In this document: positions 27,670 through 40,100 of the stretch, piece after piece
How the letters are laid out: each line of letters opens with the position of its first letter
How positions within the stretch are numbered: the first letter of the stretch is position 1
NCBI GenBank assembly: GCA_013076295.1
Contig: RQOL01000876.1
Location: 2,852,001-2,916,000 of the forward strand
DNA: 64,000 nt
Source of the DNA: Sanderia malayensis
Taxonomy: Eukaryota > Cnidaria > Scyphozoa > Semaeostomeae > Pelagiidae
Direction of reading: 5' to 3'
Notes under the pieces: model-generated
What the model saw: only the letters and a program-made list of their open reading frames with translations
Database searches by the model: none
What the model was told of the DNA's origin: nothing
Made by a program: the position numbers and the translations under genes

Positions 27670-29550
27670 GTGAGTAAATATAATAGCTATCAACCATGGA
27701 CTCTAAGTCGCCTTATCAGACGTAGCAAGGTAAACCATTATAGATCTTATTTTGAATTTTGTAAAAATAACTCAAAACAAATTTGGAATGGTATTAATGA
27801 ATTAATTAATAAACACAATAAAAAAGCTACAAACGACATTTCTCTTAACATTAATGGTAAATTAGTAATTGATCAAAAAATAATCGCAAATGAATTCAAT
27901 GAATATTTTACTAATATTGCAAAAAAATTGGTATATAATATCCGAAACTCAAACAAAACTTTCAATGACTACTTAAAAAACCCCTTGGAAAATAGCTTTG
28001 TTTTATCTCCTGTATTAGAAGCTGAAGTCTTAGCCCAACTGAGCAGACTGGACGAATCTAAAGCACCAGATTGTTACGAAATTCCTGTTAAAATGATAAA
28101 AATTATACAAAGCTCAATCGTAAAGCCCTTAACTGAACTCATCAATGTTTCGTTTAGTACTGGCTACTACCCCAAAGCACTGAAATTTGCTAAGGTAATC
28201 CCGATTTTCAAGGCAAAATCTCCGCATGATGTTTGTAATTACCGTCCAATATCATTGTTACCTTTAATAAATAAAATTTATGAGAAACTTATGTATTCTC
28301 GTCTTATTAGCTTTCTAGAAAAACATAAGATCTTATTTCCCCATCAATTTGGGTTTCAAAAAAACAAATCTACTTCTCTGGCAATTTTTCACGTTTGTGC
28401 TAAGCTAATTGAAGCAATTGAAGCTAAAAAATTTTCCTGCTGTGTATTCCTAGACTTTGCTAAAGCCTTTGACACTGTTGACCATAGTATACTTTTGAGC
28501 AAACTTGAATATTATGGTATTAGAGGTGTTCCCCTAGATTGGTTCAAATCATACTTGAATGATAGATCTCAAAGAGTTTTTGTCGGGGGTGAGCTCTCAA
28601 GTGACCTGGAAGTTAAATATGGGGTCCCCCAAGGCAGTGTGTTGGGTCCTTTGCTTTTCTTGTTATACATAAATGACATTCCAGAAGCATCAACAATCTT
28701 AAATTTTCACTTATTTGCAGACGATACCAGTTTATTGTATTCACATGAAAATCTAGATATTTTAGAAAGTACACTTTGTACTGAATTAAACAAGATTGCT
28801 GACTGGCTTGCAGCTAATAGATTAACTCTAAATACAAATAAATCTAATTATCTAATAATAAAGCCTCGTCAGAAGACAGCAACTAAAAGTATAAATATCT
28901 CTATAAATGGTGAAGAACTTAAAGAATCAGAATATATTAAATACCTTGGTGTTCTAATAGATAAGAATCTCACATGGAAACCTCACATTCAGAATGTAAA
29001 CATTAAAGTTTCGAAAAGTTTAGGCATTTTAGCAAAATTAAGATATTATGTACCTAAAAACATTTTGCTTAATATTCATAATTCTTTCATTTCTCCACAT
29101 ATAAATTATGGTCTGATAAACTGGGGAGGAACCTACTCTAAAACTCTAGATCCTTTGCGAACAAAACTTAAACAAGCAGTAAGAATAATTCTTTTTAAGA
29201 AAAGAACAGAACATAGCAAACCGCTCTTTAAGGAATTGAGTCTTCTCACTTTCGATGATATTTACAAACTTGAATGCGCGAAATTTATGTTTGATGTTTC
29301 AAAGGGAAATGTTGATAGTTGCATTTGTGATTTCTTTCATCTTACCAGTACAAGCCATGCCATCAAAACAAGGCAGGCCACTAGCGGAAATTTTTCCCAA
29401 CCTTCGCTCAGAACCAATTACAAATCGTTCTTTATTACAAATTCTGGTGTAAAAATCTGGAACAGTATACCAAATACTATCAAATGTACTAATTCCAAAA
29501 AAGCATTTTCACGTTTTCTAAAACAATCTATTCTTGAAAAATATAAGTAA
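27670..29550 (+). CDS. Reverse transcriptase of the truncated LINE
   Basis: About 626 codons. RT motifs are clear: FLDFAKAFDTVDH near residue 260, YGVPQGSVLGPLLF, and the catalytic LFADDT with the aspartate pair at about residues 351-352, followed by the thumb (YLGVLIDKNLTWKPHI) and a C-terminal region. The upstream linker beginning near WTLSRLIRRSKVNHY is the segment that joins endonuclease and RT in this superfamily. The frame begins at a GTG with no credible own start codon, so this is the 3' part of the original ORF2 and is unlikely to be translated on its own. Confidence 0.93.
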   Translation: MSKYNSYQPWTLSRLIRRSKVNHYRSYFEFCKNNSKQIWNGINELINKHNKKATNDISLNINGKLVIDQKIIANEFNEYFTNIAKKLVYNIRNSNKTFNDYLKNPLENSFVLSPVLEAEVLAQLSRLDESKAPDCYEIPVKMIKIIQSSIVKPLTELINVSFSTGYYPKALKFAKVIPIFKAKSPHDVCNYRPISLLPLINKIYEKLMYSRLISFLEKHKILFPHQFGFQKNKSTSLAIFHVCAKLIEAIEAKKFSCCVFLDFAKAFDTVDHSILLSKLEYYGIRGVPLDWFKSYLNDRSQRVFVGGELSSDLEVKYGVPQGSVLGPLLFLLYINDIPEASTILNFHLFADDTSLLYSHENLDILESTLCTELNKIADWLAANRLTLNTNKSNYLIIKPRQKTATKSINISINGEELKESEYIKYLGVLIDKNLTWKPHIQNVNIKVSKSLGILAKLRYYVPKNILLNIHNSFISPHINYGLINWGGTYSKTLDPLRTKLKQAVRIILFKKRTEHSKPLFKELSLLTFDDIYKLECAKFMFDVSKGNVDSCICDFFHLTSTSHAIKTRQATSGNFSQPSLRTNYKSFFITNSGVKIWNSIPNTIKCTNSKKAFSRFLKQSILEKYK

Positions 29551-29830
29551 AAATCCAAAAATACAATTCATCCCGTTGATCCAAATAATATGCCTTAATT
29601 AATATGCCTTAATTAATATGCCTTAAATTGTTATTGTTGTTATTACCTATTATTAATATTAATATTGATTTTCTTTAATTTTAATTCATTTTTCATTGAT
29701 TATTCTTTTCTTTTATTTAATCATTTTTTGTCATTATCGACTAATTTTCTTCTTAAAATATCTTTCTTATACATTTGAAACATATTCGTGTATATTTCAC
29801 TTTTATCTATTTTTAACACGTCACTGAGGT

Positions 29831-29871
29831 CATATGGCTTCGATAGCTCTTTTCAGAGCTCTTTCCATATG
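29831..29871 (+). other. Conserved-looking stem-loop in the LINE 3' UTR
   Basis: CATATGG (29831-29837) pairs with CCATATG (29865-29871), and inside it AGCTCT (29845-29850) pairs with AGAGCT (29855-29860), giving a two-part hairpin about 150 bases before the element's tail. In CR1-like elements, 3' UTR hairpins are thought to be recognised by the element's own reverse transcriptase; that role is inferred. Confidence 0.6.
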
Positions 29872-30025
29872 TCCTTCAGCAATAACTTTGTAAACTGATG
29901 TAATACCTATATTCTTCTCTGTTCGATTAAAAGTTAACTTAAATATTCATCATATCGTTTTCTCGTATCATTGTAATTAAATATTGTTATTGTTGAAAAA
30001 TACATGAAATTGAAATTGAAATTAT

Positions 30026-31467
30026 AGTCAAGGTTTACAAATATTTGATAAAATTTATAACTTCTATTTATATGATAATATTTCTATAATATTGATTGCA
30101 TGTTTATTATTATTTATGATTATGATAATTATTTGTTTTAACTGTGATAATTATTTGTTTTAACTATGATAATTATTTGTTTGACCGTGATAATTATTTG
30201 TTTTGACCGTGATAATTATTTGTTTTGTTGGATAAGCCAATCCCAATGATATGATCACGCACGCGCACATTCGCTTCCACTCAAGAAGGCCTGGCCTAAA
30301 TTATCCAGCTTTGCCTTCTTAATTTTCCAGACGCAGGATTCAATATTAATTTTTGGTATGTTTATATTTTATGCGCTTGAAATGCATCATACTTGGTCAT
30401 ATGTAGCTTAAACATCTTCATGCGTTCAAATCATTAACATATTCTCGTCGGTTTCGATACAAGCCATATTTTGGTATTTTGGACCTGATTATTTAGGCTA
30501 GGCCCAGCGCAGCAGCAAAGCACAGCAATGCGTGCCAATTGCTTTTATCAAATTTAATGCGTGGAAGTTGTACTTATCATCACGAAATCATTGGTTTTGT
30601 TGTTTTTCATATAAAATGAGAGCGAGAGAATGTTGAAAGTGAAAGAAAAGGCGGCCGCTTTGATATCGTAATAATAATAATCATCATAATCATGATGAAA
30701 ATCCTTCATCATTATAATCATAATCGTAATCATGATCATTATTATTTATTTCTTTCATGTGCTCTCTCCAAGAAATGTTAAGGATTTTGCATATTAAGTT
30801 ACTTATAATAATAATCATTATAATCATCACAATTCATGGTGAGAGACAAATGGTTCACATAGAAGTGACAAAGGATTTTGATGAGAAATGTCTAAATGAG
30901 CAAGTTGAGAAGTGAAGTACTTATAAAATTATAAAAGCATAATTTATTCATGCGCGATTTGCTCTATTTACTTGCGTGTTTATTCAACAATTGAGAAATG
31001 ATACATGACTATTCATTATTATAATTATTTATGCAATTTAATTGTTTCATTACAAAGCTTTTCATCTTCTTCAAGAATTCACCTTTCTACTAAAAGTAGT
31101 GTGCAACTAATTTGTTTAGAAGAAGCAAACTAAAATAAAATCTATTTACTGGTAAGTGAGATAAAACAACATCTGGATATTGGCATCTTGCAACTGTAGG
31201 TTTCATTACCAATGATTGCCATGTATTATAACCTATAGCAATCCATTGCAATCTATTGTAATCTATGGAAATCCATTGCAATCCATTGCAATCTATTGTA
31301 ATCTATTGCAGATGAAGCTGTGTGATTATTGCAGATTATACGCAGTTTTATAGTAAAATTTCAAGGTAAACGCAAATGACTTTATTTGCAGAAATTTTGT
31401 CAATTTATCGCTTCACATAGTTTGCCCGTTAAGAATAATGCATAATATTGTTATTTTTTTGTTTAGA
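30026..31467. other. Intergenic region with two short tandem arrays
   Basis: No gene seen. 30119-30235 holds about five copies of a 21-23 bp unit built around GATAATTATTTGTTTT. 31241-31310 holds seven copies of a 10-bp unit (ATCCATTGCA / ATCTATTGTA) in exact register. A polypyrimidine tract and AG at 31447-31466 precede the next gene's ATG by two bases. Confidence 0.7.
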
Positions 31468-34400
31468 ATGAGACGCTCGCATGGTCAGAATACAAGATCA
31501 CAGTCAAGATCAAGGTTTACAGGCGGGAAGGTTTTCAGAGACTATTTGCCATATCGAAGAGAATACAGAAATGAAACTGGTAACGAAGATAGGACATGCT
31601 ACTTTTGTGACCTTTGCAAGCAACAAATGTCAAATAAAAAACTCTATATACAACACTGTGAATCAGAATTTCATAAAGAAAAAGCCGTGAAATCAAATAA
31701 TGATAGCATTTGGAAATGTCATTCATGTAATAAAGGTTTCCTGTCGAAAGAAGAAGTTGATCAGCATTGTCTAAGTAACGGACACAAATCATCACATCAA
31801 GCTGAAGGCGTTACGCAAGCTGATGATAATGAAAAATCAACAGAGGCGACAAGTGAAGCCGAAGAAGGCAAAACTCCGTTGCGAACAATGTTTTCATTTG
31901 GGCCATTGGTTCCACCGAATTATTGTAAAGTTTGTAAATTGGATTGCGTCAACCCATCGAAGCTGAGAGTTCATCTGGAAAGTTGGCGTCATAAAGCCGA
32001 ATGTGATAGAAGAAGGGAAGAAAGAGAAGAAGAAGTTAAAAAAGCAGAAAGCGCAAAGAAAAGAAAGGAAGAAGATGAACCAAAGAAGGAGAAGTTAATA
32101 AAAGATGAAGCTAAATACGAAAGAAAGTCAAAAGAGGATAACAGAGACTGTGATAGAGATGGGAGAGGAAGAAAAGGAAAGAAAGATAAAGAAAAGCGAA
32201 CAAAGAACACAGAAAGAAGCAAAGAAAGAAGCAGAGAAAGAAGCAAGGAAAGAAGCAGTGATCATAGTAGAAGTAATGAAAGAATGCCGCACGAAGAAAG
32301 AAGTAGAGAAAGAAGTAGAGACAAGAAGGAAAGTAGAGATAAAAGAATGTTTCCAGATAAAAGTTCAAGAAGAGGCGAGAAGAAGAGTAAAACTGAGATT
32401 GATAATGAATCACACAAGGAATTGGTGCAAGATGAAGGTGTCGTTGTTCAAGATGAAAAAACGAAACAAAAACATGACAATGATGAAGATAGAACGGTTC
32501 GAATCAAAGTAGATGAAGTTGAAGACGAAGATAGAGTACATGATTTAAGAGATAAGTTAAATAAAGGAAAGAATATAGTTATAACAAAGAAAGTTAAAGA
32601 TGAAAAGCGAGCTGATAGTGTTGAAAATATAGTAGAGGAGTTGTCAGAAGAAAGAAATGTTGAAGAAAGTGATTTGAAAGAAGAATTATTTAAGATCCGT
32701 CTTAAGTCAGACGTGTTAATGCAAGAGCAACTTGTTAGAGAACACAATATTGAAATATTGCAATATAAAGAGGCGGAAGATGAGTATAAGAGGCTGTGCT
32801 TGGAAGAAAGTTTTTTGAAAAGGAGGCTGTCAATGTTTCGTGACGATGATCCAAGAAGAGATAACGATAAACAGGATTTATTAAGACTTGAAAACGCAAT
32901 TGAAGGAGTACGCGAAGAACTTGCTCTAAGAGATCTGGTTATTCAAGAGAAAGAGCGGTCTTTGATTATTTTAAAAGATCGTATGAAAGAGAATGCTGTA
33001 CACACATTTTCAAAACCGAAAAAGAGTTTAGTAAGTCAAGATGAAATTGCGAAGAAGAAGGAAGACGATGATCTTAGAACCGAAATAGAAAAAGAAAGGT
33101 TGCTGAGAAAGATTGAACCAGAATTAAAAGATGTAGATCCATTGTTACGTCAAAAAATATTGGATGCTCTTGATGTTGTTCAGTTGCAAAATACATCTAG
33201 TCGAAAAGAACAGATATCTAACAGAAACTCGGACTTGAGAGAAGAGTTAGATTATCAAAGAATTAACAATAAAAGGCCTTCTGCCTTATGTGAAGATGGA
33301 GGCGATTTTAAAAAGGTTGAAAGAAGTTCTATGACAAAGGAGGAAGACAAGAAGAAACAATCACATCATAGGTCGAATTATAAAAAACAAAAGTCTAAAG
33401 AAAGCAAGATTTTACGTAGTTATTATTCAAGCGATGATGACGATGAAGAAAAGATTTCCAGATCGAAGAAACATTCATCGAGCAAGACAAGAAATGCAGG
33501 CGATAAACGAAGAGAAAACAGAGCAAGCAAAGAAGATGATAATAGGAGTAGAGAGGGAAGAAGAAGACAGAGAAGAAGTGTTAGTCCAACTGGAAAGAAG
33601 CGTGGTAGATCAAGAAGTAATAGTTTCAGTTCAGATGAAAAGAAAACGAGCAGAGATAAATCAAAAAGGAGAGATTCAAGTCAATCAAACAAGAAGTCAA
33701 ATGTAACAAGAGATGTTAAAGAAATGCAAGCAAATGAAACATATTTATCTAATAAAAAAGATGACGAAATGCAAAACATTGTTGTTATTTCTCAAGAAAG
33801 ACGTTACATTACTGGTTTAAATATCTACGATGAAAAGAATGAGAAACCGAGCATTAGTGAAGTGAACAGTAATTTAGTCTTGGATCGTATTCCAACTATA
33901 AGAGAATTGACTGACACGTCATTTGATGATATCAATGACAAACAAAGGAGTTCAAGACCACGTGAACAGTTTGCATTGTGGAAACTGACCAATCACGTCG
34001 AAGAGAGTAAAGAAGATATATGGGACACTGCTATTGGTCCAGGGCAAAGAGATACACGTGCTGATACGATGTCCATTGATATATTTACAAATACAGATGA
34101 AGTTCCAAGTGATTATACACATGGTAAATTAATTACGACGCATAGAAGTAGCAAGGAGACAAGAGTTGAGATGCCAATATGTCGATCTGTAGCCATGCAA
34201 AGAGAAACAACTAATGTTATCACAGTTAAGAAGGGGCTAGAACAAAGACAAATGTTTAATACAAACAAAATGCCACAGTCAGCGTTCATGTCCAAGACGC
34301 CAGAACGTTTGCCTGAAAATCAAAATTTAATCAAGGTTTTTATCGTTTTTGTAAATTTTTTAAATAAGACAGCACATAATTCAGGTTTAATGGATTTCAT

Positions 34401-36503
34401 TCTGAATTTCTCATTTATTTTGATGTTATTTTTCAGCCAAAGGTGAATGTTGGCAAGTCAGTTGTAAAACGGGGAATTTTGAAAAAGCCAACGGAGAGAT
34501 TTAAAGAAAAAGACAATGAAGAAACTGCAGAGGTTGGATTTGGAATATTGAGCAAGAAAAAAGAAGCAATACCAGGCTTAAATCTTGTAGATTCGAGCAT
34601 CGACCCTGCAGCACATCAGAAAGAAGGAACAGAAAAGAGTGTGCCACTAAACGATTTGGACAGCATTAATTCTGTTTTGAGTAGCACCAGAAAACAACAG
34701 AGTCCCGAACTACAAAGCACTCGGATTGAACCTATTTGGGCTGCAGAAAAGCAGAGCTTATTCATGCCACCAGCAAGTGAATCGCAGAAACAGACTCATA
34801 CTCAAGGTAGAATTGAACCTCGTTCAATAAATCCTGCACGCCAAGCACTTGAAAGGTAATAATCTTTTTGTTTTTTATTTATTTTTTAATTCGTAGCATG
34901 ATCGACTTTGCCAGTCAATGAGGCAATGAATATTTCACATTTCAGTCCTATGGGAGAAGATAATCAAGGAAGATTTGTTCATGATGGTAAGACGAGTTTC
35001 ATTAAACAGTCGTCAATGGAGAAAAGTCCTTTGTTTCCTGCCAGCACTCCAGCACCCAGCTACCAAAAACCAGCATTTAACACTCCATATCCAGCTAACA
35101 ATGGAAGGAAAGTAACTGATGCGAACTTCAGTACTCCAGGGAATATGATAAGTAACCAGCCAATAGCTGCACCAATTACTGAGAAGCCGATATTTTCATC
35201 AGAATTGTCACCCAACCAACAGAGCATTGTAGATCGAAGTAGAATGGCGCAACCTGGATGTCAAGCTGACAGATTCGCTTACAATTCTTCTGTGAATGCT
35301 ACTGCAAACGAAAGACGAACAGATAATGCTTTTCTTCATGGAAGAAGCCAACAAAGAGATTTGTCATATGGAGGAACAGGTATTAATCGATCTGAAACAC
35401 AAAGTATGCAGCGTAATGAGAATCGAAGCATGAACGATGCAAGATACAATGAAACAAATAGAACTGCTGATTGCGTTGCAACAGGCTCTACATGGAATCA
35501 AGGGATAAGAAGAATGTCTGCTGGGGATTTTGGTGATACATCAAATAATAGTAATCCACAACGAAGACATCAGCTAAGTAATACACCAGGTGACAGATAT
35601 CAGAACCACCCTCAACAGGAAACGCTGAGAAGAAATAGCCAGCAACAACATTTTAACACGGGGAGCCAGCCATCGATAGGAGAGAGGGAGTCACAATGGA
35701 CACAACAACAGCATCAACAACCACAACAACAGCATCAACAACAACAGCAGCATCAACAACAACAACGACATCAACAACAACCACAACTGCATCAACAACA
35801 ACAACGGCATCAACAACAACAACGGCATCAACAACAACAGCAGCATCAACAACAACAACCACAACAGCATCAACAACAACAACGGCACCAACAACAACAA
35901 CAGCATCAACAACAACCACAACAACAACAGCATCAACAACAACCACAACAACAACAGCATCAACAACAGCAACAACACCATCAACAAGAACAGCAACAAC
36001 AACTATCTTGGTTGACCAGTGAAAGAAGTTGGAAAGACAAAGGTTGTGCAACAGCAAGAGATGGCAGTACGTTAAAAGACCAGAGATCGTTACCAATGGG
36101 AAATGCAAGCAAAGCTAATGATGTGAATGCATTCAAGTACATCTTCAACACAGTGAATGAATATACGAAGAATGGACTGTTTCATTGCATTGCATGTAAC
36201 ACGTTCTTGGCAACAGACAATGACAGAACGATGCATGCTTATACCCAAGCGCATTTGCAATCAGTGAAACGAAAAGATGGCATCAAACTGGCACCAAATG
36301 CATCGCCAAACCCACCTGTATCTGTAATGCCATTAATGCATGCCAGCTTAAGACCAAGAAACCCATTTGGTTCACATGAAAATAATCCACATACACCGTC
36401 CACACCAATGCGACGGCCAACCAGAACATATCGACCAACATCTGATGGAAAATTCAGACCACGTGGAAACTTTAATCCAAGGTCTACTGGTCCTTACTAC
36501 TAA
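31468..36503 (+). CDS. Large SR-rich protein with four U1/matrin-type zinc fingers and a poly-Gln/His tract
   Basis: Three exons: 31468-34335, 34437-34855, 34946-36503; 1614 residues. The ATG at 31468 is preferred because TTTTTTTTGTTTAG ends one base before it, so the open frame upstream is probably intron or a trans-splice acceptor. Three fingers of the C-X2-C-X12-H-X5-H type lie at about residues 47-69, 84-106 and 153-175; a fourth, with the same spacing, lies near residue 1508. Between them are a long Arg/Ser/Glu/Lys-rich region with many RS and ER dipeptides, a coiled coil at about 400-510, a second SR-rich block, and the Gln/His tract at about 1344-1448. U1/matrin-type fingers often bind double-stranded or structured RNA, and SR domains suggest a role in nuclear RNA processing. 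I cannot assign an orthologue; ZNF318-like or ZMAT-like proteins are possibilities. Confidence 0.85.
35697..36004 (+). repeat. CAA/CAG/CAT repeat encoding poly-Gln/His
   Basis: A 308-base codon repeat of CAA, CAG and CAT with scattered CCA and CGA, in frame in the zinc-finger SR gene. It encodes Gln runs of 2-5 residues separated by single His, His-Pro or Arg-His. The sequence stays open in other frames on both strands, which produces long spurious poly-Val and poly-Thr frames. Confidence 0.97.
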
Positions 36504-37199
36504 TGGGTTCGTTCTTTTCACTATGGTTCGATTTATTTATTTCAAAGTCATTGTCTTTGCCTTCTATCTTCTAATTCGCTTCTTGGATATGAACTATGTT
36601 TTTTCTTTTTCTTTAGATAACTTCATTTTTGCTTGCAAAGCAAAGAGAGAGAGAGTTTTACAGGAAATGATTAATTATTGTTCTTATTATTTTATGTTAA
36701 TTTTAAAACTCGCTAACAGATGACAATATAATATTAAATAATCTTTCTACTTGATTAATTTCATTTTTTCTACTGTATGCGAATTTGTTTGCAAAATGAT
36801 TTAATGAATAAAGTAGAATTTAAACTTGAAATCTGATAATTTGTATTTTTCACTTCTTGATCTGCCGTGGCAAAGGAGCTGTTTTTGCCCGAGTAGGGGA
36901 ATGACCAAAGGGGTTTTTTGTCAGTGTAGGGAAATACCCTCAGCTCACTTGTGAAAGCGAAACAGATCGAATGATGACAGATCAAAGTTGAACAGAAAGC
37001 TTGACGAAACAAGACTCGACCTGTTTCATTATTTATTGTTCTGTTTTCAGGGAATGGATAGAAGCTATTTCAAATGTCATCACCGCACTATCATATGATC
37101 AAAGGACTTCCAAGAATTTATTGGCCTTGAATAGGTTTCGAGTCGAATTTTACATGGGCTTTTAGTTCGTAGAATAAGTATCAAATAACTCAGTTTAAA
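36504..37199. other. Intergenic region / 3' UTR
   Basis: About 700 bp between the zinc-finger gene and SAMHD1. It begins with the 3' UTR and ends with the SAMHD1 5' region. I see no RNA gene, repeat array or convincing open frame. Confidence 0.6.
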
Positions 37200-40100
37200 A
37201 TGAGTGAAAGAAAGCGAAAGTTGGGAAATGTTAGCTCTCCTAATGAGGACGCTTTAAATGAAACTCAAATGGCGCACAAAAGCCTTCGACTTCAATTTTA
37301 TGATGATACAAGTTCAGGAGAAGAGGAAACTGGAAATTTATTATCACAATCAATCAAAGTATAAATCTTTTATTTTTATTTTTATTAACTATCTGTAATC
37401 AACGTTATGTGTATGAATAAATTGCGTTTGAAATTTCATATTTTTCAGGTTTTCAATGATCCTGTTCATGGACACATTGAGCTTCATCCTCTTTGTACGA
37501 AAATTGTTGACACTCCACAATTTCAAAGGCTTCGAGATATAAAGCAACTTGGTACGCTTATTATTTGTTTTCTTCGCCAAGTTTTTCTAATTTATCCACC
37601 ACATCACAAATAAGATTTTTGCCCCTTTCTTTATTTTATAAGGTGCTTGTTACCTTGTTTTTCCTGGAGCCTCTCACAACAGATTTGAACATTCAATTGG
37701 GTAGGTTTTACATCATTCTACTCTACTTCTTACTCTATGTAACGGCCGGGTTACACTGGGTTAGGCTGGGGGAATATATCCCGATATAACGAACTCCGGT
37801 TCCTTCAGGTTTCTTCATCATAATTACCCTCGTTATTAGGAATATTTCAAATCGATTTCAAATGTGCCCAGTCTAACCCGGCCAAATGCATTTATAATAA
37901 TTTCACATGAGAAATTATTGAATTATTGTTGACACTTTCTAGGGTCTGTTATCTTGCTGGCAAGATATGTCAAACTTTAGTGAAGAAACAACCCAGCTTG
38001 AATATAACAGACACCGATGTTCTTTGCGTCAAAATCGCAGGCCTTTGTCATGATTTAGGTATCATACATAATATATATATTTCAAGTCAAGCATAAGATT
38101 CTATTTCTATAATACATAATGTTTAGATCATTTGTTTTATTGATTTTTATTTTTATACTTGCAGGTCATGGCCCATTCTCACATTTGTTTGATGGTATCT
38201 TCTTACCATTGGTTGGTAATGAAAAAAAGTGGAAGGTAGGAAGAGATCTATTTTTATCGCATTATATTCTTGCTGGCCGTACGTCTATCTCAATTTCAAT
38301 TTGTCTAGCAATTAGTTCCTGTTAAATATGTTCGTACGACTAAATAACTTAATGCTGAAAAGTATAAGCTTGCACCGCTCATATTTGGTTGTGTACAACT
38401 AACCCCCACCCCAAGTATTTTATCAACTTTTATATTTGTACATAGTTGTTCAAACTTTTAAAGCATTATTAAACAGGTCACTCTTTCAATGCTTTTGATT
38501 TTTGGTATTTACTGCTGGTTCCTCTATCAATCCCTGTGCGAATCCAGAATGGAAGCTTTCTTGTTTACTCTCTTGTTAGTTCAACTCTTGTGGCGTAGTG
38601 GTTGGCACTTGTGCTTGCCACTCGTGGAGTCGCGGATCGATTCCACTGCGCTCCACTTGAAGTTGAGTTGAAGTTGAGTTGGAATTAAATGGGGCCCGGT
38701 ACGCCGAGGATCTACAAGAGAAGGTAGATCCCCGGCGTACCGGGACTTTTCGTCTTTCCGTTCAGGATAGTTTTTTCGGCAGAAACGCCGAAAAACCATC
38801 AACCGATCGTACTCAACTACTAACTCTGTTGGTACACCGGGGTGACGAGGCCAACAGTGCCGGTCTGTTCATATATATCCAGTGACATCTGCTTGGTGAC
38901 TCGCCACCGATATATATATACACGCTCCAATTACTGCTTGGAATCGTGTGCATGGACTTTCTAATTGTGGGCACGATTCAATACGCATGCGTATTCGTAT
39001 CATTAGTTATCCTTGCTCTCCATAACTCGAGTTTTAATTTATTTATTTTCTATGTGTATGAGTTTTATGTTGTATAATAATGCTTCTAGGGACGTATTTT
39101 TATCTTTGATTTAATCTCGTTGAATTTCATTTGTAGCACGAGCAAGGTTCGGTTGCCATGTTGGATTATTTGATTAAAGAGAATGATTTATGGCCAGTTT
39201 TTGAAGACTGGGGTCTTACACAGAGAGATATAACATTTATCAAAGAGATGATTGCAGGATGTGATGCGAAGTCTGATGATGTAAGTAAGATTTATTTGTT
39301 TTTATATTATTTAACCTATTGATTTTTATTTTGTTTTATTTTTGCCTTTTGCCGATTTAGAGTTGGCCATTTCAAGGAAGAGGCAGAGATAAGGCATATC
39401 TTTATCAGGTATTTATTTTTAGCACATATTCCTTAAATATACACGATGTTAATGATGTTATAATTTATTGAGTCAATTATTACAGTGACGACCGATGTTT
39501 ATTGCTGTTTTGATAGATTGTTGCAAACAAGAAAACGGGCGTAGATGTTGACAAATGGGATTATTTTGCAAGAGATTGCTATCATCTGGGAATACCCAAT
39601 AACTTTGATTATAGGTTTGCTTGTTTTTTCTTTAGTTTCATCGCTCCCTATTCTTGACAAAATTGTTTTTTGAATAGTCTTTGTAAATTCGTTTTTTTTT
39701 TCCGCAGAAGGTACATGAAGTTTGCAAGAGTGGTCCATTGTAATGGAGAAATGCAGATATGTACTCGAGATAAGGTTCCTCTTTTTAAGATCAATCTGTC
39801 CTCTTTTACATTTCAAGTCTGTCCCACTTTCACGACTGATTTTTGCGTTGTTGTTCTAGGAAGTTGGGACATTATATGACATGTTTCATACAAGAAATAG
39901 TTTGCATAGAAAAGCTTATCAACATAAAACATGCAAACTACTGGATATGATGTAAGGTTGTTTTGATTGACACATAATTATTGCATATTTATGTTTATGT
40001 CAGTTATAAAGTGCTGTATTTTTTATATTTCTAGGTTTTCTGAAGCTTTGGTTGCAGCTAATCCATTCGTGGAAATTCCAAGCAAGAATGGGTATTGTTC

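Larger units (their letters stand above)
27660..30025 (+). mobile_element. 5'-truncated CR1/jockey-type LINE retrotransposon
   Basis: A non-LTR element with a reverse transcriptase frame, an AT-rich 3' UTR and a TGAAAT-repeat tail (near 30003-30022), typical of CR1/L2-like LINEs. The apurinic endonuclease domain is missing, so the copy is truncated at its 5' end, as is common after incomplete reverse transcription. The frame has no stop or frameshift over 1.9 kb, which points to a recent insertion. No target-site duplication was identified; the left border is approximate. A 16-bp unit (AATATGCCTTAATTAA) is repeated about three times at 29586-29630. Confidence 0.9.

Noticed and set aside
31438..31467. 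Earlier start (MHNIVIFLFR) for the zinc-finger gene
   Set aside because: The extra residues come from a T-rich tract ending in TTTAG, which looks like a splice acceptor.
35653..36108. Minus-strand poly-Val/poly-Leu and plus-strand poly-Thr frames
   Set aside because: They are alternative frames of the CAA/CAG/CAT repeat in the zinc-finger SR gene.
38588..38660. Functional tRNA gene
   Set aside because: A- and B-boxes are present but the acceptor and anticodon stems do not pair; a SINE head fits better.
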